From IMG/VR virus record IMGVR_UViG_3300020169_000153, positions 1-20,099 of that record: a DNA stretch of 20,099 bases. The stretch is one strand, 5' to 3'. Under the pieces are notes generated by a model. That model saw nothing but the letters and a program-made list of their open reading frames with translations, made no database searches and was not told the DNA's origin. Made by a program: the position numbers and the translations under genes. Positions within the stretch are counted from its first letter, which is position 1; the number at the start of each line of letters is the position of its first letter. This document shows, piece by piece, positions 1 through 7,112 of this stretch. Source of the DNA: a virus.

Positions 1-159
1 GCTGTATTTGCTCCTTACATTCCGTTAATCATGACTCCACTTGTATACGATCCAGATACGTTCGTACCAAGAAAAGGTCTATTAACTAGATATGCTAAGA
101 AAATGGTTCGTCCAGAATTTTATGGAACAATCAACGTAGCTGGTTTAGATACTTTATAG
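1..159 (+). CDS. Major capsid protein, C-terminal end (gp23-like), partial
   Basis: Only the last 52 codons and the TAG stop are in the window; the gene starts upstream. The peptide runs from AVFAPYIPLIMTPL to INVAGLDTL and contains the segment PRKGLLTRYAKKM followed by RPEFYG. This closely resembles the C-terminal end of the T4-type major capsid protein gp23, which forms the hexamers of the head shell. A strong intrinsic terminator follows 30 bases after the stop, as expected at the end of a highly expressed capsid unit. The family call is from recognition of the motif; the rest of the protein cannot be examined here. Confidence 0.88.
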   Translation, partial: AVFAPYIPLIMTPLVYDPDTFVPRKGLLTRYAKKMVRPEFYGTINVAGLDTL

Positions 160-188
160 TATTTAGATTAATATACTTTAATAAAATC

Positions 189-216
189 AACCCGGTCTTT
201 GACCGGGTTTTTTTTT
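189..216 (+). terminator. Intrinsic terminator after the capsid gene
   Basis: A perfect 9-bp stem (AACCCGGTC, loop TTT, GACCGGGTT) continues into an unbroken T run. It is GC-rich in an AT-rich setting and lies between the capsid stop and the next promoter box. Confidence 0.93.
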
Positions 217-222
217 ACTTTT

Positions 223-238
223 CATATGTATAATAAAA
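223..238 (+). promoter_or_regulatory. Putative late promoter upstream of phoH
   Basis: The box CATATGTATAATAAAA belongs to a set of ten similar boxes in this window that precede late genes. It resembles the T4 late promoter TATAAATA. It lies just after the capsid terminator and about 120 bases before the phoH start, the longest leader of the set. Confidence 0.6.
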
Positions 239-356
239 TGCGTTATACCCAAACTATATTTATCTCATTATATAGCTATATCAATACTTTACTGTTTTTT
301 AACGTATTTACTACGGTTGCATTAACCCATAACCTAACCCCTAATTTCAAGAATTT

Positions 357-1094
357 ATGGCAAGTAAACACCATACGGACGATGTATATCGACCTAAGAG
401 AATTCCTAAAAACCCAATTAAGTTCAAACTCCAACTTAATGAAGAACAAAAAGAAGCAAAAGCAACTATACTTGAAAACACAGTCACTCTTTTAGGTGGT
501 AGTGCAGGTAGTGGAAAAACATTATTAGCATGTAATGTTGCTTTAGATGGATTGTTACGAAGACAATACGATAAAATAATAATAACCAGACCTACGGTAT
601 CAAAAGAAGAAATAGGTTTTTTACCTGGTGATTTAAGAGAAAAAATGGATCCTTGGGTTCAACCTATTTACCAAAACTTTTTCCAATTGTATGATAAAGT
701 TAAAGTTGAAAAACTTATTGAAGATGGTAAAATAGAAATAGTACCCGTATCATTTATGAGAGGTAGAACATTTTTAGATTCAATGATAATAGTAGATGAA
801 GCACAAAATGTTACTCACCAACAAATGGAAATGATCACTTCACGTTTAGGTTTAAGAAGTAAAATGATGGTGTGTGGTGATGCACAACAAACAGATTTAA
901 AGAAAAAATCAGATTCAGGTTTTAAATTTTTATATTCTGCCGCTAGAAAGATTAAAAATTTAGAAGCAATTACTTTAATTACTAATCATAGAAACGAAAT
1001 TGTTGAAGATTTATTAGAATATTATCAAGAAGCAATTGATAATGGAATATCTATTATAACTTCTGGTTCTAACACTTATAATAATAGAAATTAG
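357..1094 (+). CDS. phoH: PhoH-like P-loop ATPase
   Basis: The 245-residue product has the PhoH-type ATPase core: Walker A GGSAGSGKT at residues 47-55, Walker B MIIVDEAQN at about 143-151 and the downstream GDAQQTD segment at 174-180, followed by a TNHRNEIV segment near 209-216. PhoH proteins are cytoplasmic ATPases related to helicase and NYN-PIN-associated ATPases. phoH is common in marine T4-like phages but its phage role is unsettled, so the Pho-regulon link should not be assumed. The ATG at 357 is the only reasonable start, because an in-frame TAA lies at 342-344. The gene sits alone between the capsid terminator and a new late promoter, so it may be expressed with virion genes. Confidence 0.93.
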   Translation: MASKHHTDDVYRPKRIPKNPIKFKLQLNEEQKEAKATILENTVTLLGGSAGSGKTLLACNVALDGLLRRQYDKIIITRPTVSKEEIGFLPGDLREKMDPWVQPIYQNFFQLYDKVKVEKLIEDGKIEIVPVSFMRGRTFLDSMIIVDEAQNVTHQQMEMITSRLGLRSKMMVCGDAQQTDLKKKSDSGFKFLYSAARKIKNLEAITLITNHRNEIVEDLLEYYQEAIDNGISIITSGSNTYNNRN

Positions 1095-1097
1095 TAC

Positions 1098-1113
1098 CAT
1101 ATTTATAATAAAA
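1098..1113 (+). promoter_or_regulatory. Putative late promoter, near-leaderless
   Basis: The box CATATTTATAATAAAA begins 3 bases after the phoH stop. If transcription starts about 6 bases past TATAATA, as at T4 late promoters, the mRNA would begin only a few bases before the ATG at 1121. Confidence 0.65.
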
Positions 1114-1120
1114 TAAAACA

Positions 1121-1663
1121 ATGGCAATATGTAACCCAACAGGATCCTTATCTGTAACTATTAGAGAAGAAATAAGATTACCTAATGGTAATATGGAGCA
1201 ATCCATTAATACTGAGGTTATTACTGATGTTAATCAGATAATGAAAAGAACTGATACTATAGCTCCTACATTTAGTGGAAGCGGAATTGAAATACTAAAA
1301 TTTGTAGATTCTGAAGAACAGCAAACTGCTGGTTCTTTTGTTAGGGATACAGTTAAATATATGAGGTTTACAAATTTATGTAAAACAAATTTTGTATCTT
1401 TATATTTAATCCAAGATAGCCCAGAAGCACAAAACCCTAATGTTGGCAATGTAGGTTCAGGAGATGAATCCTTATTTAAATTAGATGCAGGAAAATCTAT
1501 GGTATTTTCAAACGCACAATTTCAAGGAACTGACTATTATGATTATGTAGTAGAAGGATATGTTGATATTCAATATTTTTCTTCATTTTCTTCTTTATCT
1601 TCAATTAAGGCAAAAGCAGATACAGCAAATGTACAAATAGAGTATTTTGTAGCATCTTCATAA
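1121..1663 (+). CDS. Hypothetical probable virion protein
   Basis: I do not recognise a family for this 180-residue protein. It has no signal peptide or membrane segment. The composition is mixed alpha/beta with many Ser, Thr, Asn and aromatic residues, and an FSSFSSLSSIKAKA stretch near residue 155. It has its own late promoter box and sits among virion genes, which argues for a structural or assembly role. The start ATGGCAATA is preceded only by A-rich sequence with no Shine-Dalgarno, like its neighbours. Its stop overlaps the next promoter box. A head-decoration or head-completion protein is possible, but nothing in the sequence shows it. Confidence 0.72.
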   Translation: MAICNPTGSLSVTIREEIRLPNGNMEQSINTEVITDVNQIMKRTDTIAPTFSGSGIEILKFVDSEEQQTAGSFVRDTVKYMRFTNLCKTNFVSLYLIQDSPEAQNPNVGNVGSGDESLFKLDAGKSMVFSNAQFQGTDYYDYVVEGYVDIQYFSSFSSLSSIKAKADTANVQIEYFVASS

Positions 1664-1677
1664 TATTTATAACAAAA
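1662..1677 (+). promoter_or_regulatory. Putative late promoter overlapping the upstream stop codon
   Basis: The box AATATTTATAACAAAA overlaps the TAA of the preceding gene and lies 15 bases before the ATG at 1693. It departs from the others by AACA in place of AATA. Confidence 0.55.
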
Positions 1678-1692
1678 TTAAATTAATAAAAA

Positions 1693-2166
1693 ATGGCATT
1701 AACATTCAGAACAGGCTCAGATGGTAAAGGATCAGCTTTAACAATTAACGAGTTAGATAATAATTTTAGACACTTTACAGGATCTCACCCTATAACAGGA
1801 GATCTTACAATAAATGGTAATATATTAATAACAGGGAGTATAATACCTAAAGCTGGTGGAAATTACAATCTAGGATCAGCTACAAATGCATTTAAAGAAA
1901 TATTTGTATCAAGTGATTCACTTATATTTGTAAGTGGCTCAACAACTAGTTCATTTGGTGTAGATTCATCAGGTTCATTGTCAGGTTCATTTACTGGTTC
2001 TATTAATTCACAATTTAACTCTGGTTCATGTTTAATAGGCTGTACTGGCTCAGTAGCTCCATCAGGTGCCAGACCAGAAGGAACTTTTGAATTTGTGGCA
2101 AGTGGTAGTGTTCACACAATGTATGTTTATTTAGGTGGTGCTTGGAGATCAGGTTCTTTATCCTAA
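1693..2166 (+). CDS. Small fibre-like virion protein
   Basis: The 157-residue product has features common in phage fibre and head-fibre proteins. An N-terminal segment contains INELDNNF (about residues 19-26), followed by GDLTINGNILITGSI (about 36-50) and NYNLGSATNAFKEIFV (about 58-73). That last motif is a recurrent beta-rich element in trimeric tail fibres and often precedes a peptidase or capping domain elsewhere. The rest is Gly/Ser-rich and beta-prone, ending in a compact domain around FEFVASGSVHTMYVYLGGAWR. No enzymatic motif is visible. A terminator follows within 30 bases, so this gene ends its transcription unit. The exact location on the virion cannot be told from the sequence. Confidence 0.72.
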   Translation: MALTFRTGSDGKGSALTINELDNNFRHFTGSHPITGDLTINGNILITGSIIPKAGGNYNLGSATNAFKEIFVSSDSLIFVSGSTTSSFGVDSSGSLSGSFTGSINSQFNSGSCLIGCTGSVAPSGARPEGTFEFVASGSVHTMYVYLGGAWRSGSLS

Positions 2167-2191
2167 ATTTAAACCTATAAATAAAATTACG

Positions 2192-2218
2192 GAGGACTCA
2201 ATTTGAGTCCTCTTTTTT
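2192..2218 (+). terminator. Intrinsic terminator
   Basis: A perfect 9-bp stem (GAGGACTCA, loop ATT, TGAGTCCTC) is followed by six T residues. It separates the phoH/fibre-like unit from the neck-gene operon; the next promoter box begins immediately after it. Confidence 0.92.
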
Positions 2219-2234
2219 CATATTTATAATAAAA
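2219..2234 (+). promoter_or_regulatory. Putative late promoter of the neck/tail-completion operon
   Basis: The box CATATTTATAATAAAA is identical to the one at 1098. It lies directly after a terminator and 11 bases before the ATG at 2246, and appears to drive the four contiguous genes through 5331. Confidence 0.68.
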
Positions 2235-2245
2235 CTAATTATATT

Positions 2246-3430
2246 ATGAATGTACCTATATATGATGGTAACCCTCTATGGAACCCAGATGCAGTACCCT
2301 TTGGGTTTTACAATAATAGTATTGAGTTTCAAGTTGACTGTGTAAAAGTTGCTGAATTTTGTGCTATTAGATTAGGTTATCCCTTAGTTGATATTGAATT
2401 ACAATCAAGTTCATTTTTTACTGCCTTCGAAGAAGCAATTACAGTATATGGGAATGAATTATATGCTTATCTTGTTAGAGATAATATGCTAACCTTAGAA
2501 GGATTTGAAATCGAAGATTTTAGTTTTTTAAATAATAGTATAATTACCCCTAATTTAGGAGCAATAATAAGAATGTCAGAACAATATGGGGCAGAAGCAG
2601 GCACTGGTGGTAATGTACCTTGGTATAAAGGAAGTATCCCCTTAACCTCTAGTGTTCAGGACTATGATTTAAAGGCATGGGCCAAAAAAGAAAATATAAC
2701 AGGTAGCATAGAAATTAAACGAGTATTTTATCAAGAACCTGTCCCAGCTTCAGCAAGATATTTAGACCCATTTGATGGTTTTGGATTTGGAGGAGTAGCT
2801 GCCGCAGGACTAATGGAAGTAGGAGGTTTTGGTGGTGGAATGGGTTATTTAATGATGCCACTTAGTTATGATATGCAAGTAATCCAAGCCATTGAAATGA
2901 ATACTCAGGTTAGATTATCTAACTATAGTTTTGAAATGCATGATAATGTATTAAGAGTATTTCCAATCCCATCAAGCAACAACCATCTTGAAGTAGAAGG
3001 TTCTAGTTCTTGTGCAGGGAATATGTGGTTTGAATATATTAAAGTAAATGATAGAACAAGTGGAAGTGTAGATCCCTCATGTGGACAAGTAACAAATGCC
3101 TCTAATATGCCTTATACTAATCCTAATTATGATTTAATCAATTCAATTGGTAGACAATGGATTTTTGAGTATACATTAGCATTAGTAAAAGAAATTTTAG
3201 GATATGTAAGAGGAAAATATGGTACTATTCCTATACCTAATGCTGACTTAACCTTAAATCAAGCTGATTTATTAGCAGCGGCAACAGCAGAAAAAACGGC
3301 ACTATTAGAAAGATTAAGAGCATATTTTGATGAAATGTCTCGTGCTTCTTTATTAGAAAGAAGAGCAAATGAGAAAGAAAGTAGAGATAGAGAATTAGAA
3401 GGTGTCCCAACCTTTATTTATATAGGATAA
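2246..3430 (+). CDS. Putative neck/structural protein in the gp13 position
   Basis: This 394-residue protein resembles a structural-protein family seen in marine T4-like phages. An N-terminal alpha/beta part (about 28-110) is followed by a Gly-rich loop (GFGFGG to GGFGGGMG, about 178-200). A conserved-looking C-terminal helical part starts near WIFEYTLALVKEILGYVRGKYG (split here as residues about 308-318 and 319-329), and ends in charged helices (about 345-385). It lies directly before gp14-like and gp15-like genes, the place T4 gives to neck protein gp13. The gp13 role therefore rests mainly on synteny. T4 gp13 is about 309 residues, so this version is longer. The stop is separated from the next ATG by one base. 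Confidence 0.6.
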   Translation: MNVPIYDGNPLWNPDAVPFGFYNNSIEFQVDCVKVAEFCAIRLGYPLVDIELQSSSFFTAFEEAITVYGNELYAYLVRDNMLTLEGFEIEDFSFLNNSIITPNLGAIIRMSEQYGAEAGTGGNVPWYKGSIPLTSSVQDYDLKAWAKKENITGSIEIKRVFYQEPVPASARYLDPFDGFGFGGVAAAGLMEVGGFGGGMGYLMMPLSYDMQVIQAIEMNTQVRLSNYSFEMHDNVLRVFPIPSSNNHLEVEGSSSCAGNMWFEYIKVNDRTSGSVDPSCGQVTNASNMPYTNPNYDLINSIGRQWIFEYTLALVKEILGYVRGKYGTIPIPNADLTLNQADLLAAATAEKTALLERLRAYFDEMSRASLLERRANEKESRDRELEGVPTFIYIG

Positions 3431-3431
3431 T

Positions 3432-3962
3432 ATGGCAATGTATACAGGACTCAGGGATGTTTCACTCCTGAGAAAATTAAATAGAGAATTAATGGGTAAT
3501 ATTATTACCCAACAATGTGCTATATATCAATTTAAACTAGAAGAAACTAAAGTTAATATTTATGGTGAAGCAGCTGGTGAAAAGTTTTATAATGGTCCAT
3601 TTTTATTTAATGTCTTAATAAATAGATCAGATCAGCAATATGGTGAAGATGAAGAAGGAATACAGTTTAATCAAGCTATTGACTTTTATTTTTTAAGAGA
3701 TGATTTAAAAGTAGCCAATGTTGTACCTGAAGTAGGTGATATTATCTTATATCAAGAAGGATATTATGGTGTACAAAGTACAGTAGGTAACCAATATTGG
3801 GGAGGAAAAAACCCATCATATCCTAATAATAATTCTAATGGAACACCAAACCCATTAAATCCTGGTTTAGATAAATTTGGAGAAAATGTATCTATATTAG
3901 TATCAACATATTATATACCAGCAGATAAAGTTGCTATTTCACCTTATAAAGAAAGATTTTAA
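3432..3962 (+). CDS. Neck protein, gp14-like (head-tail joining)
   Basis: The 176-residue product shows the pattern I associate with gp14-type neck proteins of T4-like phages. It has an INRSDQQYGEDEEGI segment (about 64-78), FYFLRDDLK (about 86-94), the VVPEVGDIILYQEGYYGV stretch (about 97-114), a KNPSYP element, and a C-terminal FGENVSILVSTYYIPADK strand region. Neck proteins cap the filled head and connect it to the tail. Synteny supports the call: it sits between the gp13-position gene (1-base gap) and the gp15-like gene (TAATG overlap), suggesting translational coupling. T4 gp14 is about 256 residues, so this is a short version. The similarity is from memory of the family. Confidence 0.68.
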   Translation: MAMYTGLRDVSLLRKLNRELMGNIITQQCAIYQFKLEETKVNIYGEAAGEKFYNGPFLFNVLINRSDQQYGEDEEGIQFNQAIDFYFLRDDLKVANVVPEVGDIILYQEGYYGVQSTVGNQYWGGKNPSYPNNNSNGTPNPLNPGLDKFGENVSILVSTYYIPADKVAISPYKERF

Positions 3963-4945
3963 TGGCTATAAGAAAACCCATACCTAAAACCCAAAAAGAA
4001 CTAAATATAGCTCAACAAACACCATCTAGTGAAAGATATGGAAATCCTAATATATCTGCACCTTCTAACTTAAGTGAAACAGGTATAGATTTTAATAGGT
4101 CTGAAAAATTATCATGGACAGGTGATACTACAAAACCCTTTTCTATTGGGTTAAAAGATTTAGATGAAGCAGTATTTTATTATTTTCAAAATGTAATAAA
4201 ACCTTTTGTTTATCAAAATGGGGAAAGAAGAGAAGTACCCGTAATATATGGTTCCCCTGAAAGATGGAAATCATTTCAAAAAGATAATTACTATAGAGAT
4301 AAAAATGGTGCTATTATGTTACCTATTATAGTACTTAAAAGAAATTCTATAACTAAAGACAGAACCGTATATAATAAATTAGATGCTAATAGTCCTAATT
4401 TGTATGGAAGTTTTCAACGTTCATATAATCCAAAAAATTTTTATAGCAACTTTGCAGCAATAAATAATAAAGTTCCTTCACAACAATTTTACGCAGTAGC
4501 TGTTCCAGATTTTGTTAATTTAGAATATAGTTGTTTAATTCAAACATATTACATGGAACAATTAAATAAAATAATTGAATCATGTGAATATGCCTCTGAT
4601 GCTTATTGGGGTAACCCAGAACGATTTAAATTTAGAGCCTTTATAGATAGTTTTTCTACTGAAACTTCTTTAACAAATGGAAAAGATAGATTAGTAAAAG
4701 GAACATTTAATATTAGATTAAGAGGATACATTATACCAGATACTATCCAAAAAGACTTAAATTCTATATCAAAATACAATACTAAATCTAAATTTATTAT
4801 TTCAATGGAAACAACATCTAATCCTGAAATATTTAAAGAAGGAGTTACTAAAACAAAAGATGGTAGAACAAGAAGACAAAGAGAAGATCAAGGAGAAATA
4901 TCAAACATATCTGATATAACCCCAGGAACAGAATTAAAAAATTAA
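3962..4945 (+). CDS. Tail sheath stabiliser/completion protein, gp15-like
   Basis: The 327-residue protein matches the layout of T4 gp15, the ring that terminates the tail tube and sheath and joins it to the neck. Key segments are REVPVIYGSPERWKS (about 90-104; T4 gp15 has RVPITYASKE), PIIVLKRNSI (about 120-129), the aligned block around QTYYMEQLNKIIESC, and FRAFIDSFSTETS followed by a beta strand ending in LRGYIIP (T4 gp15 has VNGWMYPP). The N-terminal 45 residues and the charged C-terminal tail (about 280-327) look disordered. The ATG overlaps the upstream stop as TAATG, and the next gene follows after 5 bases. Confidence 0.82.
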   Translation: MAIRKPIPKTQKELNIAQQTPSSERYGNPNISAPSNLSETGIDFNRSEKLSWTGDTTKPFSIGLKDLDEAVFYYFQNVIKPFVYQNGERREVPVIYGSPERWKSFQKDNYYRDKNGAIMLPIIVLKRNSITKDRTVYNKLDANSPNLYGSFQRSYNPKNFYSNFAAINNKVPSQQFYAVAVPDFVNLEYSCLIQTYYMEQLNKIIESCEYASDAYWGNPERFKFRAFIDSFSTETSLTNGKDRLVKGTFNIRLRGYIIPDTIQKDLNSISKYNTKSKFIISMETTSNPEIFKEGVTKTKDGRTRRQREDQGEISNISDITPGTELKN

Positions 4946-4950
4946 AATAT

Positions 4951-5331
4951 ATGGCTAGTAATATTAGATTTGTAGATGACTTAAAAGTAGGAGCATACAC
5001 AGTTTCTGGTGGTGCTGGTGGTGGTACTGTAATAGATAATAACTTTAATAATTATGTATTAACTGCAACTGGTAATGATAATATTAAAGGTAACACTTTA
5101 TTACAATTTGATGGTGTAAATTTAGGAATAGGAGGCCCATCAGCAGGTGCTAGATTTGAAATTAATGATAACACAGGCCGTGATTTATTATTAATAAAAA
5201 ATGCAAGTAACCAAGGTATAAAAGTAGATAGTGATGGTGTATTCCAATTAATTAAATTTAATACCCTCCCAGGAACAGCACCAGAAGGAGGATTAGCTAT
5301 ATCTTCTAATAATTTTTATGTAGGTTTATAA
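4951..5331 (+). CDS. Small fibre-like structural protein
   Basis: This 126-residue protein is beta-prone and Gly/Asn-rich. It contains VLTATGNDNIKGNTLLQFDG (about 35-54), then LGIGG and a segment of the type RFEINDNTGRDLLLIKNASN. Such segments occur in trimeric phage fibre proteins, where NLGIGT-like motifs repeat along the shaft. The block NYVLTATG is echoed by NRVITATG in the C-terminal domain of the giant fibre at 7113, suggesting a shared module. It is the last gene of the neck operon, 5 bases after the gp15-like gene and with no terminator before the next promoter box. A minor fibre or whisker-like component is plausible but unproven. Confidence 0.65.
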   Translation: MASNIRFVDDLKVGAYTVSGGAGGGTVIDNNFNNYVLTATGNDNIKGNTLLQFDGVNLGIGGPSAGARFEINDNTGRDLLLIKNASNQGIKVDSDGVFQLIKFNTLPGTAPEGGLAISSNNFYVGL

Positions 5332-5348
5332 TTAATAAACTTATTTTT

Positions 5349-5364
5349 AATATGTATAATAAAT
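5349..5364 (+). promoter_or_regulatory. Putative late promoter of the first collagen-like fibre
   Basis: The box AATATGTATAATAAAT lies 29 bases before the ATG at 5394. It shares the ATGTATAATAAA core with the box at 223. Confidence 0.6.
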
Positions 5365-5393
5365 TGAATACCACAAAATTAAAATAATATATA

Positions 5394-6581
5394 ATGGCAA
5401 ATTGGAAAAAGGTAATAGTTAGTGGGTCTAATGCAGAATTAGCACAACTAACTTTAACGGATTTATCAACACAAGCATCAGAAGACACAGTATTAACTAT
5501 TAACACATCAGGTGTTATTGGTACAAGAGAAAATGCTGCTAGTTCAGGTAGTTCAGGTTCTTCAGGTAGTTCAGGTTCATCAGGTTCAAGTGGTTCATCT
5601 GGTACCTCAGGAGCAGATGGAACAAGTGGTACTTCAGGAACTTCAGGTTCAAGCGGTAGCTCAGGTTCAAGCGGTAGTTCAGGTTCTTCAGGTTCTTCAG
5701 GAACATCAGGAGCAGATGGTACTTCTGGTTCAAGTGGCTCATCTGGAACTTCGGGAGCAGATGGAACTTCAGGTTCAAGTGGTTCATCTGGTACATCAGG
5801 AGAAGATGGAACAAGTGGTTCTTCAGGTTCTTCAGGAACTTCAGGAGCAGATGGTACTTCAGGATCTTCAGGTTCTTCAGGTACTTCAGGAGCAGATGGA
5901 ACAAGTGGTACTTCAGGAACTTCAGGTTCAAGCGGTAGTTCAGGTTCTTCAGGTTCTTCAGGTTCTTCAGGGACATCAGGAGCAGATGGTACTTCTGGTT
6001 CAAGTGGATCCTCAGGATCAAGTGGTACTTCAGGTTCAAGTGGTTCATCAGGTTCATCAGGATCAAGTGGAACAAGTGGTGTAATTAATATTACTAATTC
6101 AGGAGTTAGAAGAGTAATGACTGATATTGATGGTGATAGTGCTAGAGCTAATACAAATCTTACATTTAATGATGTTGGAAGCCCAGAGGGTGATGGATTA
6201 TTAAATGTTGTTGGTGATGTAATTATCACACGTGATTTAACAGTACAAGGTACAGCATCTTTCCAAAATTCAGAAAATTTATTAATAAAAGATAGATTTA
6301 TATTATTAGCTTCAGGTTCAAATTCAGCCGGAGATGGTGGTATTGTAATTCAACAAGTAGATCAAGACTATGGTGATGCCTTTGCTTATGATGGATTATC
6401 ATCATTAAGATGGGGTGTAACAAGTTCATTCCATGCAAGTGGTTCATCATTTACCCCTGATGCCTTTATGGCAACAGTAGTTGTTGGGACAACCAATGAC
6501 CCAGATGATGCACCAACAAGATATGATGCAAAAGGAAATATATTTGTCGCTAATAATCAAGATATTTATATTTACTCTTAA
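5394..6581 (+). CDS. Collagen-like tail fibre protein (shorter paralogue)
   Basis: The 395-residue protein has three parts. Residues 1-49 are an N-terminal module (NWKKVIVSGSNAEL and later GTRENAAS) almost shared with the giant fibre at 7113. Residues about 50-229 are uninterrupted Gly-X-Y triplets, nearly all GSS, GTS and GAD, with no proline. Residues 230-395 are a beta-rich C-terminal domain with GDVIITRDLTVQGTASFQN, LIKDRFILLASGSNS and GDAFAYDGLSSLRWG, elements frequent in phage fibre tips. The glycine at every third residue implies a collagen-type triple helix, so a homotrimeric fibre is likely. The shared N-terminal module probably anchors both fibres to the same virion site. Ser and Thr density makes the shaft a natural O-glycosylation acceptor. 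Confidence 0.85.
   Translation: MANWKKVIVSGSNAELAQLTLTDLSTQASEDTVLTINTSGVIGTRENAASSGSSGSSGSSGSSGSSGSSGTSGADGTSGTSGTSGSSGSSGSSGSSGSSGSSGTSGADGTSGSSGSSGTSGADGTSGSSGSSGTSGEDGTSGSSGSSGTSGADGTSGSSGSSGTSGADGTSGTSGTSGSSGSSGSSGSSGSSGTSGADGTSGSSGSSGSSGTSGSSGSSGSSGSSGTSGVINITNSGVRRVMTDIDGDSARANTNLTFNDVGSPEGDGLLNVVGDVIITRDLTVQGTASFQNSENLLIKDRFILLASGSNSAGDGGIVIQQVDQDYGDAFAYDGLSSLRWGVTSSFHASGSSFTPDAFMATVVVGTTNDPDDAPTRYDAKGNIFVANNQDIYIYS
5541..6080 (+). repeat. Gly-X-Y coding repeat tract (9-bp type units)
   Basis: This 540-bp imperfect tandem tract encodes about 60 Gly-X-Y triplets. Units such as GGTTCAAGT, GGTTCATCA and GGAACTTCA alternate. Serine is spelled with both TCN and AGT codons, so exact DNA repeats stay short. 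Confidence 0.92.
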
Positions 6582-6592
6582 AAAGTAAAAAA

Positions 6593-6832
6593 TTGTTATT
6601 AAAAAAATTAAAAAGTTTTATGGGGTTTAAATCTAACAAAGTTGAAATAAAAGGAGTACCTACTGATAAAGTGGGTACTTCTTTAACTCATAATGTTGAG
6701 TTAACAGAAAATGAAATTGAATTAATTTTACTTACTATTAAAAATAGTTTATTTAAAGGAGAATATGTAGAAACACTTTACAATCTAACTTTAAAGATGC
6801 AAGAAAAATATAAAAAAATTAAAAAAATATAG
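6593..6832 (+). CDS. Small hypothetical protein (79 aa)
   Basis: No family is recognised. The protein is basic at both ends (LLKKLKSFMGFK at the start, KKIKKI at the end) with an acidic helical middle, ELTENEIELILLTIKN (about 36-51), followed by a second helix with YNLTLKMQEKYK. It looks like a small soluble helical-hairpin protein. The start is uncertain: TTG at 6593 includes the amphipathic LLKKLKSF segment, while ATG at 6620 would give a 70-residue product. I prefer 6593 because the extra segment looks protein-like and begins soon after the fibre stop. It lies between two fibre genes with no visible promoter, so it probably shares the fibre transcript. Confidence 0.58.
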   Translation: MLLKKLKSFMGFKSNKVEIKGVPTDKVGTSLTHNVELTENEIELILLTIKNSLFKGEYVETLYNLTLKMQEKYKKIKKI

Positions 6833-6834
6833 TT

Positions 6835-7023
6835 ATGTCTTATAATTTAACAAATTTATCTTTAAGAGAATTACGTGCTCTTAGGAAATCTACTGATTTT
6901 ATTCCTATTACAGGTATTGATGCTATTTTTATAGGTACTATACAAGTAAAGCTAAATCAAAAAATTGAAACTATTGAGCAACAATTAGAGGATAAAGAAA
7001 TTATCCCTTCATCTCCTAGTTAA
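6835..7023 (+). CDS. Small hypothetical protein (62 aa)
   Basis: No family is recognised. The 62-residue product has an N-terminal LSLRELRALRKST helix, a short hydrophobic strand region (PITGIDAIFIGTIQV, about 24-38) and a C-terminal coiled-coil-like helix with KIETIEQQLEDKE. The hydrophobic stretch is too short and broken to be a secure membrane segment. The ATG is 2 bases past the preceding stop, so the two small genes are likely translated from one message. A coupled pair of small helical proteins between fibre genes could be assembly chaperones, by analogy with fibre-assembly chaperones of T4, but no sequence motif supports that directly. Confidence 0.6.
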   Translation: MSYNLTNLSLRELRALRKSTDFIPITGIDAIFIGTIQVKLNQKIETIEQQLEDKEIIPSSPS

Positions 7024-7039
7024 TAGGGAAAATTTAAAA

Positions 7040-7055
7040 CATATTTATAATGGAT
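7040..7055 (+). promoter_or_regulatory. Putative late promoter of the giant fibre/glycosylation operon
   Basis: The box CATATTTATAATGGAT lies 57 bases before the ATG at 7113. I find no equally good box or terminator until 16691, so it may drive all six genes through 16681. Confidence 0.6.
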
Positions 7056-7059
7056 ATTA

Positions 7060-7084
7060 CGGCCCTTCGGGGAAGTGGGCACTT
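7060..7084 (+). other. GC-rich leader with a UUCG tetraloop
   Basis: A conspicuously GC-rich patch in the 5' leader of the giant fibre gene contains CCC-TTCG-GGG at 7063-7072. An alternative pairing joins GCCC at 7062-7065 to GGGC at 7077-7080. It could be an mRNA 5' stabiliser or a translation-timing structure. There is no T run, so it is not a terminator. Confidence 0.45.
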
Positions 7085-7112
7085 TGTGTAACCAACCTAA
7101 TAATAAATTGAT

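Noticed and set aside
160-356. Possible small RNA or tRNA in the 197-base gap before phoH
   Set aside because: Apart from the terminator and promoter box I see no cloverleaf or other stable structure; the rest is AT-rich leader.
199-495. Open frame of about 98 codons overlapping the start of phoH
   Set aside because: It would begin in the terminator stem, overlaps phoH by 139 bases, and has a low-complexity hydrophobic then Lys/Asn-rich composition. phoH is clearly coding in the overlap.
2176-2183. Exact TATAAATA just after the gene ending at 2166
   Set aside because: It lacks the ATAT(T/G) extension of the other boxes and lies immediately upstream of a terminator, so any transcript would end within about 35 bases.
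5306-6229. Long reverse-strand open frame rich in Pro-Glu-Leu repeats
   Set aside because: It is the antisense of the Gly-X-Y repeat tract; the triplet periodicity of the real gene keeps the opposite frame open. It has no promoter or start context. The same applies to the other long frames overlapping 7324-9849 on both strands.
7050-7091. 13-codon mini-ORF (MDITALRGSGHFV) upstream of the giant fibre
   Set aside because: Its ATG lies inside the promoter box, so the expected transcript would start downstream of it.
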